This document shows positions 1 through 7,656 of a DNA stretch of 24,535 nt, piece by piece; position 1 is the stretch's first letter, and every line of letters starts with the position of its first letter. The stretch covers positions 1-24,535 of the forward strand of contig CABRNB010000038.1 of assembly GCA_902472225.1 (NCBI GenBank). The letters are read 5' to 3'. The notes beneath the pieces are model-generated. The model saw nothing but the letters and a program-made list of their open reading frames with translations. It did not search any database and was not told the DNA's origin. Source of the stretch: Caccousia sp900752115. GTDB lineage: Bacteria; Bacillota; Clostridia; Oscillospirales; Acutalibacteraceae. The position numbers and the translations under genes are program-made.

Positions 1-2
1 TC

Positions 3-785
3 AAAGGATGGATTGTCGGGAGCACCATGCTGGTTCCCGGCGTCAGCGGCGCCTCCATGGCCATGATTCTCGGCGTATACAGCAGGCTGGTTTCCTCCGT
101 CAGCTCCTTTTTCCGCGATGTAAAAGGCAATCTTTTGTTTCTCCTGCTCTTCGCTCTGGGAGGCGGAACCGGAATGCTTCTCTGCGCCAAGCCGCTGCTC
201 GCGCTCATCGAACTATATCCCATGCCGACAATGTACTTCTTCCTCGGCGCCGTCGCAGGCGGCGTACCGATGACCGTCCGTGAGGCAGGCGTGCGGCGCT
301 TCACATGGCGCGTTCCTGTCTATATCGCCATCGGTGCCGCTCTCGTCCTCTCCATGAACCTTTTGCCTTCCGATCTGTTTGGCAGCGGAGCGGGCTTTCT
401 CCCGCTTCTTATTGCCGGGCTCCTTGCTGCAGTCGCTCTTGTGCTGCCGGGAATCAGCGTCTCGTATATGCTCCTGCTGATGGGGCTTTACGACGAAACC
501 ATGCGCGCCATCACAGAGTTTCGCGTTCCCTTCCTTCTGACGCTCGGACTTGGACTGATTCTGGGAATTGTTCTGACCACCAAACTGCTTGAACGCGCTA
601 TGCAGCGCCATCCGGAACCGACGTATCTCATCATTCTCGGTTTTCTTTTCGGTTCCGTCGTTCAAATCTTTCCCGGTATCCCGTCGGGCTGGGAGCTTCT
701 CATCTGTCCGATCACGCTTCTGGCGGGGTTCTTTTCGCTCTGGCTGCTTTCCAGGAGGGAGGCTGCGCTCGGCGGAGCCTCCTGA
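3..785 (+). CDS. DUF368 family membrane protein (polyprenyl-phosphate transporter), 5' end missing
   Basis: The frame is already open at the window edge, so the N-terminus lies upstream; about 260 residues are visible. The protein is almost entirely hydrophobic, with roughly eight membrane segments. It carries the family's PGVSG motif (VPGVSGASMAMILGVY) near the visible start and a second related motif (LPGISVSYMLLLMGLY) about 130 residues later. The two copies suggest an internally duplicated fold. Known for the family: DUF368 proteins (PopT) move undecaprenyl phosphate back across the cytoplasmic membrane, recycling the lipid carrier for peptidoglycan and wall polymers. The role here is inferred from family membership. 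It ends 93 bases before the next gene, which seems to have its own promoter. An internal ATG at 27 is not the natural start, because conserved sequence precedes it. Confidence 0.85.
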   Translation, partial: KGWIVGSTMLVPGVSGASMAMILGVYSRLVSSVSSFFRDVKGNLLFLLLFALGGGTGMLLCAKPLLALIELYPMPTMYFFLGAVAGGVPMTVREAGVRRFTWRVPVYIAIGAALVLSMNLLPSDLFGSGAGFLPLLIAGLLAAVALVLPGISVSYMLLLMGLYDETMRAITEFRVPFLLTLGLGLILGIVLTTKLLERAMQRHPEPTYLIILGFLFGSVVQIFPGIPSGWELLICPITLLAGFFSLWLLSRREAALGGAS

Positions 786-807
786 CGCAGTAACTCTCTC
801 TTTCCTG

Positions 808-836
808 TTGTGCTTTGACCCCGCTTCCCTTATAAT
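808..836 (+). promoter_or_regulatory. Putative promoter of the DUF4261-like gene
   Basis: A perfect TATAAT lies at 831-836, with a weak TTGTGC 17 bases upstream at 808-813. It sits between the DUF368 stop and the next start codon. The -10 is convincing; the -35 matches only its TTG. Confidence 0.4.
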
Positions 837-878
837 AAAAAAAAGACGCTCCGCGCCGGAGCGAAGGAGGGAAGGAGC

Positions 879-2171
879 ATGGAGGACAGAATGGTTTTTG
901 GAGAAAGCATGGACATCTTCTGCGAAACAGTGGAACGCTGGAACGAGGAGGAAGAGTACTCCCTGTGCATCAAAACGCTCGAGGCTCTTCCGGAGGAAAA
1001 GCGTGACTACCGGGTGGTCTATCTCCTTGCGCGTGCCTATCAGAACCTTGTGATGTATGGCGATCACGGTTCTGGAACGAGCGAAGATACGGAGCAGATC
1101 GAGAACTGCATGGAAAAAGCACTCGAGCTGCTCGACTCCGTCTGGGAGGAGGGCATCGACCGGGCAGACTGGAACGACCTCGCTGCCTACTCCTATCTGT
1201 GTCTCGAGGAGTACCGGCTGAGCGTGCGCCACGCGAAACGCTGGCTCAAGCTCGACCCGGACAACAAGGAAGCAGAGAGCGTGCTGGAGGTCATCGAGGA
1301 GCGGTGGCGTGCAGCGCTCGAGGAAGAGGAGGAATCCGAAGGCGAGAGCGAAGAAGAAGCCGACGAGAGCGAAGAAGAGGAAGGAAACGAGGACGAAGAG
1401 GAATACGAAAACGAACAAGAAAACGACGAGGAGAAGGACGAATACTTCGGCGGGACCATTCTGCTTCCAAGAAACGAAATTGACATCGAAAAATTCATCA
1501 AGCTGATGGAGCAGTTCTGGGAGCAAAAAGCGAAAAATCTTCGGATCGATAAGAACGGCAACTTCATTGTGGAATTCAACGGGCGGCTTGTTCTTCTCTC
1601 CCTGAGCACCGACCGGTGCACACCGGAACAGCTTCAGGAAGCCGCCGAGCATAATTTCATGTGGCCGGAAGCCGCAGAGGAGGCCCGGCGCTGCCGTGCC
1701 TTCATCGCGATACTCACCTCCGGCTCAAGAGAGGAGGCATACGAGACCAAAGCACTGCTTCTCAAAATGTTGTTTGTCTTTTGCAGAATGTACGATGTGA
1801 TCGCCGTTCATCTCAACAGCGTACTTTATGAGCCGAACTATTTCATCCGGCACGCGAACGATCTGTTCCGCGGCATGACGCCCGTTCCCCTCATGGTCTG
1901 GATCGGTATGCATACGTATGAGGGGGAATGCTTTCTCTTCACAGCGGGACTGGATAAGTTCGGCATGAGTGAAATCGAAATGCTTCCGACCAGGTCCGAC
2001 CCCGACGAGGTATACCAGTTTCTCACGGAGCTCACGCGTGAGATTCTTGAGGGCAGGCTTGTGATGCGGGCCGAGCAGGTCGCGGGCCCCCCTGATGGAC
2101 CGAAATTCATGGTCTCGTACAGCGACGGGATCGTACACGATGGAAAAACTTTCAAAATGAAATATTGGTAA
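879..2171 (+). CDS. TPR-like protein with acidic linker and DUF4261-like C-terminal domain
   Basis: This is a 430-residue soluble protein with no signal peptide or membrane segment. Residues 1-145 are helical and TPR-like (ARAYQNL, CLEEYRLSVRHAKRWLKLDP). Residues 148-188 are an extremely acidic low-complexity linker made mostly of Glu with Asp, Ser and Asn. Residues 190-430 form a globular part. Within it, the stretch around 310-385 (ALLLKMLFVFCRMYD, PVPLMVWIGM, FTAGLDKFGMSEIEML) resembles the DUF4261 domain of unknown function. The start is supported by AGGAGG at 865-870, eight bases before the ATG. It is probably a single-gene transcript, with a hairpin following its stop. Function is unknown; the architecture suggests a cytoplasmic protein-protein interaction role. 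The DUF4261 assignment is from memory and could be wrong. Confidence 0.75.
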   Translation: MEDRMVFGESMDIFCETVERWNEEEEYSLCIKTLEALPEEKRDYRVVYLLARAYQNLVMYGDHGSGTSEDTEQIENCMEKALELLDSVWEEGIDRADWNDLAAYSYLCLEEYRLSVRHAKRWLKLDPDNKEAESVLEVIEERWRAALEEEEESEGESEEEADESEEEEGNEDEEEYENEQENDEEKDEYFGGTILLPRNEIDIEKFIKLMEQFWEQKAKNLRIDKNGNFIVEFNGRLVLLSLSTDRCTPEQLQEAAEHNFMWPEAAEEARRCRAFIAILTSGSREEAYETKALLLKMLFVFCRMYDVIAVHLNSVLYEPNYFIRHANDLFRGMTPVPLMVWIGMHTYEGECFLFTAGLDKFGMSEIEMLPTRSDPDEVYQFLTELTREILEGRLVMRAEQVAGPPDGPKFMVSYSDGIVHDGKTFKMKYW

Positions 2172-2197
2172 GCGCTTTGAAAAGCGCGTCCCCTTCT

Positions 2198-2252
2198 CAG
2201 AAAAACCGGTCCCGTGGAAAGCTGGCTTTGTTTTCCACGGGACCGGTTTCTG
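2198..2252. terminator. Long-stem hairpin between convergent genes (bidirectional terminator-like)
   Basis: An 18-bp perfect stem pairs 2203-2220 with 2232-2249 around an 11-base loop (gctggctttgt). CAGAAA/TTTCTG extends the base. It lies between two convergent genes, so it probably stops transcripts from both sides, though the T tracts are short. Imperfect complementarity continues outward to about 2173 and 2279, giving an inverted repeat of roughly 105 bp. A second hairpin with the same ACCGGT arm start and gctggctt loop is at 9577-9628. Confidence 0.6.
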
Positions 2253-2347
2253 TGTTTTGGGAAAAGGGACTTCAAAAGCCCCTTTTCTGCTGTCGGAAGG
2301 ATTCCCCTGAGCTTCAAAATCCAGTGAGAAGGTCGGGGCGGGCCGTC

Positions 2348-3199
2348 TCAAACTCTGCGGTTTGCCGCCGCCTGGAGCGCCGCGGCGATCGCAAGAGACA
2401 ACGTCACGCCCCAGCTTCCCGACGTCATGTATTCCGTACCGAACAACAGCGGCGCGACGGAAAGCGCGGCAGCGATCAGCGTGCAGATGAACAGTACGTT
2501 TCTCCACCGCCGTGTCTTCTCGAAACGAAACAGTGCAAAAAGGCTTCCCGCCAAACAGAAGGCCGTCAGAACCCCCGTCACAAGCGGCGAAAAATTTGCG
2601 TATCCGAAAACAGTCAGGTCAAAATAGGAAAATGTTTGGAGCATCCGCTCCCCGGGACCGGGTGCAAACACAAGCACCGCACCAATCGGCAGCGCTTCCA
2701 GCACAAGCGCAAGCAGGAGCAGTATAACTCCCGTCCCATACAGGAACAATTCCTTTCGTTTCATTTTCTCTCCTCTCTTCCTCCACACAAAAAGCGCCGC
2801 AGCGGCTGTCAGCAGCGCAGGCCCGAGAGCGAACAGCGAGTCCGGTCCTGCCGTGACAAGCGGCGAAAGCAGCAGGATAAGGCCCGCAAGCGCGAGAAGC
2901 ACCCACGCCGCCCCGGCAAGGGTTTGCCTGGAATAGCGCAGCGCTTCCAGAATGACGTAATCTGTTTCCTCGCGGAGCTGCTCCGGTTCCATTCGTTTTC
3001 CGGCGAGCAGCTCGCCCACAGAGACACCGAGCTCCTCCGAAAGCGGCGTCAGCAGCGAGGCGTCCGGAAACCCTTTTCCTGTTTCCCAGCGCGAGACAGC
3101 CTTGTCCGTTACCGAGAGCCGCTCGGCGAGTTCCTTCTGTGTCCACCCCTTTTCCCTTCTGAGCTCCGCGATGAAGCTTCCGGTCGTTCCTGCGTCCAC
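2348..3199 (-). CDS. XRE-family helix-turn-helix regulator with C-terminal membrane domain
   Basis: The protein has 283 residues. Residues 7-65 are a classical HTH_3/Cro-C1 domain (LRREKGWTQKELAERLSVTD then KAVSRWETGKGFPDASLL). Residues from about 93 onward form five or six hydrophobic segments separated by short charged loops such as WRKRGEKMKRKE. This makes it a membrane-tethered DNA-binding protein, a common Bacillota arrangement in which the membrane part probably senses envelope state. The start is GTG, chosen because AAAGGAGG (3208-3215) lies eight bases upstream and no ATG is better placed. An extended -10 element lies just upstream. Its target and signal are unknown; proximity to the BceRSAB-like operon suggests, but does not show, an envelope-stress link. 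Confidence 0.85.
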   Translation of the reverse strand: MDAGTTGSFIAELRREKGWTQKELAERLSVTDKAVSRWETGKGFPDASLLTPLSEELGVSVGELLAGKRMEPEQLREETDYVILEALRYSRQTLAGAAWVLLALAGLILLLSPLVTAGPDSLFALGPALLTAAAALFVWRKRGEKMKRKELFLYGTGVILLLLALVLEALPIGAVLVFAPGPGERMLQTFSYFDLTVFGYANFSPLVTGVLTAFCLAGSLFALFRFEKTRRWRNVLFICTLIAAALSVAPLLFGTEYMTSGSWGVTLSLAIAAALQAAANRRV

Positions 3200-3222
3200 G
3201 GCCGCCCCCTCCTTTCGCTTTC

Positions 3223-3231
3223 ATCATAGCA
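3223..3231 (-). promoter_or_regulatory. Extended -10 promoter element of the XRE-regulator gene
   Basis: TGCTATGAT on the minus strand, 23 bases before the GTG start. There is no recognisable -35, which is compatible with an extended -10 promoter. Confidence 0.45.
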
Positions 3232-3243
3232 CAAAGGCGGAAA

Positions 3244-3274
3244 AAAAGCACCCTACGGATCGTAGAGTGCTTTT
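3244..3274 (-). terminator. Rho-independent terminator at the end of the BceAB-like operon
   Basis: The stem AAAAGCAC/GTGCTTTT plus CTACG/CGTAG has one C-A mismatch and a GAT loop. On the minus strand it is followed by a T run (seven A on the plus strand, 3241-3247). It closes the minus-strand transcript that carries the ABC transporter genes and the kinase fragment. Confidence 0.8.
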
Positions 3275-3299
3275 AACACGGGCAATCACGGAGCTCTCG

Positions 3300-3710
3300 T
3301 CACAGCTCAAACGTTTCCTGCATGCGCCGTGCCGTCTCGGCGGCGGTAAGATTCATATTGTCGAGGCGCAAGTAATTCGGGAACGGGATCTCCCCCTCCC
3401 GGCTCACGAGACAGTATTGCGCGTCGTCCTCAAGAAGGCAGCTGTTCGACCAGTCCAGATTGCGCTTGGAGGGATTGCTGCGCAGCCGGTTTTCCGCTGT
3501 GCTGCACGCAAGCCGTACGCTCTGCGGGGCAATGAGCTCCACATAGTAAAATTCCGTGCCGTACAGCTCGAAAATGGACTTAACATGCTCCACATAGTCC
3601 CAGTTGGCCTGCAGATCGAAGGCCCGCATGAAGGTAAAGATCATACCATGCACCGCAGAAAAAGACAATCCGGCTCTCCTCTCTCCGTACCCCGGCCAAA
3701 GGAAAGACAT
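3300..3710 (-). pseudogene. N-terminally truncated AAA/shikimate-kinase-like nucleotide-binding protein
   Basis: The open frame reads well from about residue IFTFMRAFD (3644) to the stop. It matches the C-terminal half of a family of small ATP-binding kinases-like proteins. In these, the pattern is F.WAFDL, then YFVEL, then ENR..PSKR, then W......LLE, then FPNYLRIDN.NL. Here the equivalents are MRAFDLQANWDYVEH, FYYVELIAP, ENRLRSNPSKRNLDWSN and FPNYLRLDNMNLTA. The family's N-terminal Walker A P-loop, which should come some 80 residues earlier, is absent. The sequence upstream of 3644 does not resemble the family, and the preceding permease gene ends at 3730. No Shine-Dalgarno precedes any of the possible start codons (3770, 3710, 3644). 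I read it as a remnant left by a deletion, still co-transcribed with the operon. A short functional protein is possible but less likely. Confidence 0.6.
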
Positions 3711-3729
3711 CTGTTCTGCGCCGGCGCTC

Positions 3730-5769
3730 TCACTCCCTGCGCCTCGGCCGGATGATCCCCTGCGCGGCAAAACAGGTGGCCAGCAGATAGCCGCCGTAAA
3801 TCAGGACGAGAATCCCGGCCGTCGCAGCTGCTCCGGGCAGAATATCAATCGGCATATCCATCTCAAACGAGCGGCGCAGAGCTTCGAGCCCTACGGCGGA
3901 GTGGACAAGAGCCAGCGCCAGCGGCAGGCAAACAGAAAGCGCGATCTGCGTAAACAGGGCGCGGCGCACAGCCTTCTCCTTCGCGCCGAGACGGCGAAGC
4001 AGGCGATAGCTTTCCACGCGATCCGCTGTCTCGGAGAGCTGCTGCAGGCCGAGGACGGCGGCGCTCGTGATGAGGAAGACGAGGCCGATGTAGACGCCGA
4101 GGAACAAAATGATCGTCTTAACGCTGACGCTGCTGTCAATTTGACGGCTCTGGGTGGAGAAGATGTCGTAGGGACGCCAGCTTCTGTCGGTCGCCGTTTC
4201 CGCGCGCTCCTCGGTGTAGACAGCCTCGAGCGCCGCTTCGAAGGCGTCTCCGTTCGCGCGGCTGGCGAACTGGACATTCAGCAGCTGCGCGGTGATCGGA
4301 AGCGTCCGCGCAAAGTTGTCGGGGAGAATCAGGACGACATACCCGATGCCGAGACCGGTGGTAAACGGCTCCGTCAGGCCCTCACCCGCCGGAGTGAACG
4401 TGCGCCCCTCCACGGACACGGTGACACCAGAGAGAGGCAGGGCGGCAAGATCCTGCGCCATCGTCGGCTTGACCCAGAACAGGTATTCGTCCTCCCCCAC
4501 CTCCACCTCCGGCTGGTTGGCGAGCCGCCGCATGGCGTTGAACTCCCCCTCGGCCAGAACGCAGGGACGCGCAAGGACGTCCTCCCCTTCCGCCGTATAC
4601 TCGCTGCCCTCGTAGAGCAGCGCCGCCGCGTCGAAAAAGCGGTATGCGCCCTCAAAGCGCACGTCCGCCCGGCGGAGCTCCATCTGGCTCGAGGAGCTGA
4701 CGAGCTCGTCGAAAGCTACGCCGTCGGCGCGCAGCGTCCCCGCAATGGAGAGGGCGGGCTTGCGGTCGCCGTCCGTCGTATACATCAGGCTCGCGCCATA
4801 CGGATACTGCAGCCGCGCCTGTACATTGAACCCCTCCGCCATGCTCATACCGCCCGCAAGGGAACAGATGGTGAGAAAAAGCATCAGGCAGATGACGCTC
4901 ATGGAAAACACCGCCGTGTTCACCCGGGCGTTGACCTGCCGCAGCACAAAACAGTGGAGACCACGGAAATAAAAACGCGGGAAAAGGCGCGGAACCGCAT
5001 GGAGCAGGCCGGAAAGCGAGAAAAAGAATAAAGCCGTTCCGATACATCCGAGCGCAATCTGACTGCCGAGATCACTGGTGAAAATTCCCTCGTCAAGCAC
5101 CCATAGATACGCCGCAGCGAGACAGGCGACAGACAGAAGAAAAAGAACGACCGAAAGCCGGCCTCCGCGCACGCCGGGATTCTCGTTCTTCCGCGCGGCC
5201 GTCAGCAGTTCCGCAAGGCGGCAGCGTGAAACCGTGGCCGTATTGAACACGATGACGACGGCAAAGATGACACCGAAGCAGAGCGCCGTCTTCGCAAGCG
5301 CAGCCGGAGAAAAAACAAAGTGAAAGGACGTCAGATCCGCTTCAAACAGCCTCGCCGTGACAACGGAAACCATCTGCGAGAGGAACACACCTGCCGCCAG
5401 CCCCGCCGCAAGAGCGAACAGACCGATGAGGAACGTCTCGGCAAGCAGTATTCGCGAGACGCTTCCGCGCTCCATGCCGAGCAGCAGGTACAACCCAAGC
5501 TCCTGTTTCCGCCGCTTCATCAGAAAACGGTTGGCATAGACGACGAGAAGGCCGAACACCACAGCCACGAAGACGGAAACATATCCCATGATGACGATCA
5601 TCTGTTCCACGTAATATTTCTGCGATTCGCTCAGCGCGATCATGGCCTGCTGGGCGTCAATGGAGTTGAACACGTAAAACAGGCAGACGCCGAACGCAAG
5701 CGTCAGGAAATAAACGGCAAAGTCACGGATACTGCGGGCAACATTGCGCAGAGCCAGCTTACAGAGCAT
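3730..5769 (-). CDS. BceB-type FtsX-family ABC transporter permease
   Basis: The protein has 679 residues and about ten membrane segments in the BceB layout. An N-terminal FtsX core is followed by further helices. A large extracytoplasmic domain (about residues 320-530) lies between helices 7 and 8. Three C-terminal helices end the protein (IILFLGVYIGLVFLITSAAV onward). The reading frame continues upstream of the chosen ATG, but GGAGGTGA lies seven bases before 5769 and the homologous start MLCKLALRN fits. The start overlaps the ATPase stop by 11 bases, so translation is probably coupled. In this family the permease forms a complex with the ATPase and the short-loop kinase. The large loop recognises peptide antibiotics such as bacitracin bound to lipid II-cycle intermediates. 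The specific substrate cannot be read from the sequence. Confidence 0.9.
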   Translation of the reverse strand: MLCKLALRNVARSIRDFAVYFLTLAFGVCLFYVFNSIDAQQAMIALSESQKYYVEQMIVIMGYVSVFVAVVFGLLVVYANRFLMKRRKQELGLYLLLGMERGSVSRILLAETFLIGLFALAAGLAAGVFLSQMVSVVTARLFEADLTSFHFVFSPAALAKTALCFGVIFAVVIVFNTATVSRCRLAELLTAARKNENPGVRGGRLSVVLFLLSVACLAAAYLWVLDEGIFTSDLGSQIALGCIGTALFFFSLSGLLHAVPRLFPRFYFRGLHCFVLRQVNARVNTAVFSMSVICLMLFLTICSLAGGMSMAEGFNVQARLQYPYGASLMYTTDGDRKPALSIAGTLRADGVAFDELVSSSSQMELRRADVRFEGAYRFFDAAALLYEGSEYTAEGEDVLARPCVLAEGEFNAMRRLANQPEVEVGEDEYLFWVKPTMAQDLAALPLSGVTVSVEGRTFTPAGEGLTEPFTTGLGIGYVVLILPDNFARTLPITAQLLNVQFASRANGDAFEAALEAVYTEERAETATDRSWRPYDIFSTQSRQIDSSVSVKTIILFLGVYIGLVFLITSAAVLGLQQLSETADRVESYRLLRRLGAKEKAVRRALFTQIALSVCLPLALALVHSAVGLEALRRSFEMDMPIDILPGAAATAGILVLIYGGYLLATCFAAQGIIRPRRRE

Positions 5770-6526
5770 GAGCGCCGTCACCTCCCAGCAGGGACACGAC
5801 CTCAATAATGCGGTCAAAGAATTCCTTGCGGCCCGCTTCCCCGCGGCGCAGCTCGCTGAACAGCTTCCCGTCCTTGATAAAGAGAATACGCCCGCAGTAG
5901 CTCGCCGTGAACGCATCGTGCGTCACCATGAGAATCGTCGCGCCGAGAACCGTATTGAGCGTGCGCAGGCTCTCGAGAAGAACGCGGGCACTGCGGGAAT
6001 CCAGCGAGCCGGTCGGCTCATCGGCAAGAATCAGCGAGGGATTTCCCGCAATGGCACGCGCCGCCGCGACACGCTGCTTTTCTCCTCCGGAAAGCTGATA
6101 CGGGTATTTCGGCAGGACCGAGGAAACGCCCAGGCGCTGTGCGACCTCCTCCACACGCACCCGGATCTCCTGCGGCGGGACACGCCGGATGGTCAGCGCA
6201 AGCGCAATATTCTCAAAGGCCGTCAGCGTATCGAGCAGGTTGAAGTCCTGGAAAATGAAACCAAGCTCCTCGCGGCGGAAAGCGCTGAGCCGCCTTTCTC
6301 CGAGTGCCGTCACGTCGCGGCCCCCAACGAAAATATGGCCCGCGGAGACACGATCGATCGTCGCGATGCAGTTGAGCAGCGTCGTCTTGCCGCTGCCCGA
6401 CGCTCCCATAACGCCGACGAACTCCCCTTTCTCCACCGTAAAACTGATATCATCGACCGCCTTTGTCACACTGCCGCGGCTGCCGTAATATTTTTCCACA
6501 TTGCGGACTGTCAAAACAGGTTCCAT
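5759..6526 (-). CDS. BceA-type ABC transporter ATP-binding protein
   Basis: This is a 255-residue ATPase of the MacB/LolD/BceA class. Walker A GASGSGKTT is at 41-49, the Q-loop Gln at 93, the signature LSGGEKQR at 145-152, Walker B LILADEPTGSLD at 165-176, and the switch His at 203 (VTHD). The frame stays open upstream, but AAGGAGG eight bases before 6526 and the family-typical start MEPVLTVRNVEKYYG fix this ATG. It energises the permease encoded immediately downstream. A promoter-like extended -10 and an operator-like repeat lie between this gene and the kinase gene. That is the usual place for control of bceAB by its own response regulator. Confidence 0.93.
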   Translation of the reverse strand: MEPVLTVRNVEKYYGSRGSVTKAVDDISFTVEKGEFVGVMGASGSGKTTLLNCIATIDRVSAGHIFVGGRDVTALGERRLSAFRREELGFIFQDFNLLDTLTAFENIALALTIRRVPPQEIRVRVEEVAQRLGVSSVLPKYPYQLSGGEKQRVAAARAIAGNPSLILADEPTGSLDSRSARVLLESLRTLNTVLGATILMVTHDAFTASYCGRILFIKDGKLFSELRRGEAGRKEFFDRIIEVVSLLGGDGAHAL

Positions 6527-6581
6527 GTCTGCTTTCCTCCTTGCCGGACCCCGCCGGATCGGCAGGCCCCCTGATGCTTCC

Positions 6582-6590
6582 ATTGTAGCA
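6582..6590 (-). promoter_or_regulatory. Extended -10 element upstream of the BceAB-like genes
   Basis: TGCTACAAT on the minus strand, 56 bases before the ATPase start. No good -35 is seen at the expected distance, which fits a promoter that needs an activator. Confidence 0.5.
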
Positions 6591-6620
6591 GACACGCCCG
6601 CGCTGCCGCCATCGATCCGC

Positions 6621-6647
6621 CTTACGCTTTTCTTACAGTTTCGTAAC
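6621..6647 (-). promoter_or_regulatory. Candidate BceR-like operator overlapping the end of the kinase gene
   Basis: TTAC(A)GTTT(C)GTAA at 6633-6646 is an inverted repeat with the 4-base spacer reported for BceR-type sites (TNACA-N4-TGTAA). A further CTTAC at 6621-6625 repeats CTTAC of 6632-6636 at an 11-bp interval. It lies about 50 bp upstream of the -10, in a position suited to an OmpR-family activator. It covers the final codons and stop of the histidine kinase gene. Confidence 0.5.
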
Positions 6648-7656
6648 ATACGCCCTCAATGAGACTGCTGCGCGGGAAGCGAAGCATGACGCACGTCCCG
6701 CCCTCGGGCGGACACGACACGGAAAAGCCGACGTCCATCTTTTCACACAGAACGCGGCACAGGTACAGCCCCATCCCGCTCGCACGCGAACCGGAGCGCC
6801 CGTTCTGTCCGGTAAAGCCCTTTTCGCAGACGCGCGGCAAATCTTCCGGCGGGATCCCCGGCCCGTTGTCGCTCACCGTGAGAACGACGGCCTCCGGTTC
6901 CTCCCTGCCCGTAAAGCGCAGGCAGAGCTTCCCCTGCGCGTACTTAACGGAGTTTGTGAGCAGCTGCGTGAGAATGAAGTCAATCCATTTCTGATCGGCG
7001 GCGACAGGCAGATCGAGGGTTTCCCGCTCAACAGCGGCACGGCTCTCGATGAGCAAACCTGCATTGCGGCGCAGGGCTGAGGACACAAGCTCCCCAAGCG
7101 TCACGCGCCTCAGAAGAAAATCCTTCTCCACCTGCCGGCTGCGCGCGTAGAACATCGACTGCTCCACCAGCGCGTCAATCCGCCGAAGCTCCCCGATCAT
7201 TGCGCGCGAGACCTCGCCCGGGTGGTTCTCCGCAAGGAGCAGCGCCGAAGCGATCGGCGTCTTGACCTCATGCACCCACGTCTCAACGTATTCGCGATAC
7301 TCCTCCTGCGCACGGCGGCTGGCTGCGACTTCGTCGTTCATACTCTTTCCAGCCTCGCAGAGCGCGCGCCAGCACAGCCGGCCCTCCGGGAAGTCCGGCT
7401 CATCAAGCGTGTCCGGCAACAGATACTTCCGATCGATTGCATCGAGGTTGCGCTCGAGCTCCTGATAAAATCGCCGCTTCTGGAGATACTCAAGCAGAAG
7501 GGCGGCAAACAATCCGGCCACAAACACGCCGCTGACAAAGAAGGAAGCGTATAAATCCGCTCCAAGTCCTGTAAGCAGCAGGCCGCAGAACAACGCCGTG
7601 AGAAGGGAAGTCAGCAGGAAAAGCCATTTCCCCCGCAAAAACGTAAACAGGTTCAT
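6622..7656 (-). CDS. BceS-like intramembrane-sensing histidine kinase
   Basis: The protein has 344 residues. Two N-terminal membrane helices (about 11-30 and 34-56) are joined by only a few residues. There is therefore no periplasmic sensor domain, as in BceS/LiaS-type kinases that read the state of a partner ABC transporter. The phospho-acceptor is His129 in the motif ETWVHEVKTPI. The ATP-binding domain has the N box (LLTNSVKYA, Asn235), G1 DNGPGI, F box EKGFTG and G2 GMGLYL. The start overlaps the response-regulator stop in an ATGA arrangement, with AGGGG nine bases upstream. Its partner transporter is almost certainly the BceAB-like pair encoded directly downstream. Confidence 0.93.
   Translation of the reverse strand: MNLFTFLRGKWLFLLTSLLTALFCGLLLTGLGADLYASFFVSGVFVAGLFAALLLEYLQKRRFYQELERNLDAIDRKYLLPDTLDEPDFPEGRLCWRALCEAGKSMNDEVAASRRAQEEYREYVETWVHEVKTPIASALLLAENHPGEVSRAMIGELRRIDALVEQSMFYARSRQVEKDFLLRRVTLGELVSSALRRNAGLLIESRAAVERETLDLPVAADQKWIDFILTQLLTNSVKYAQGKLCLRFTGREEPEAVVLTVSDNGPGIPPEDLPRVCEKGFTGQNGRSGSRASGMGLYLCRVLCEKMDVGFSVSCPPEGGTCVMLRFPRSSLIEGVCYETVRKA

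Noticed and set aside
213..1652. A 479-codon open frame on the minus strand opposite the DUF368 and DUF4261-like genes
   Set aside because: It is antisense to two well-supported genes and has no ribosome binding site. Its hydrophobic Phe/Leu/Val runs are the reverse reading of the Glu-rich linker.
2165..3229. A 354-codon open frame on the plus strand
   Set aside because: It lies opposite the XRE regulator, starts inside the hairpin, and its Arg/Gln-rich composition is that of a shadow frame.
3604..5031. A 475-codon open frame on the plus strand opposite the FtsX-type permease
   Set aside because: It is the complement of a clear membrane-protein gene and has no family features or good ribosome binding site.
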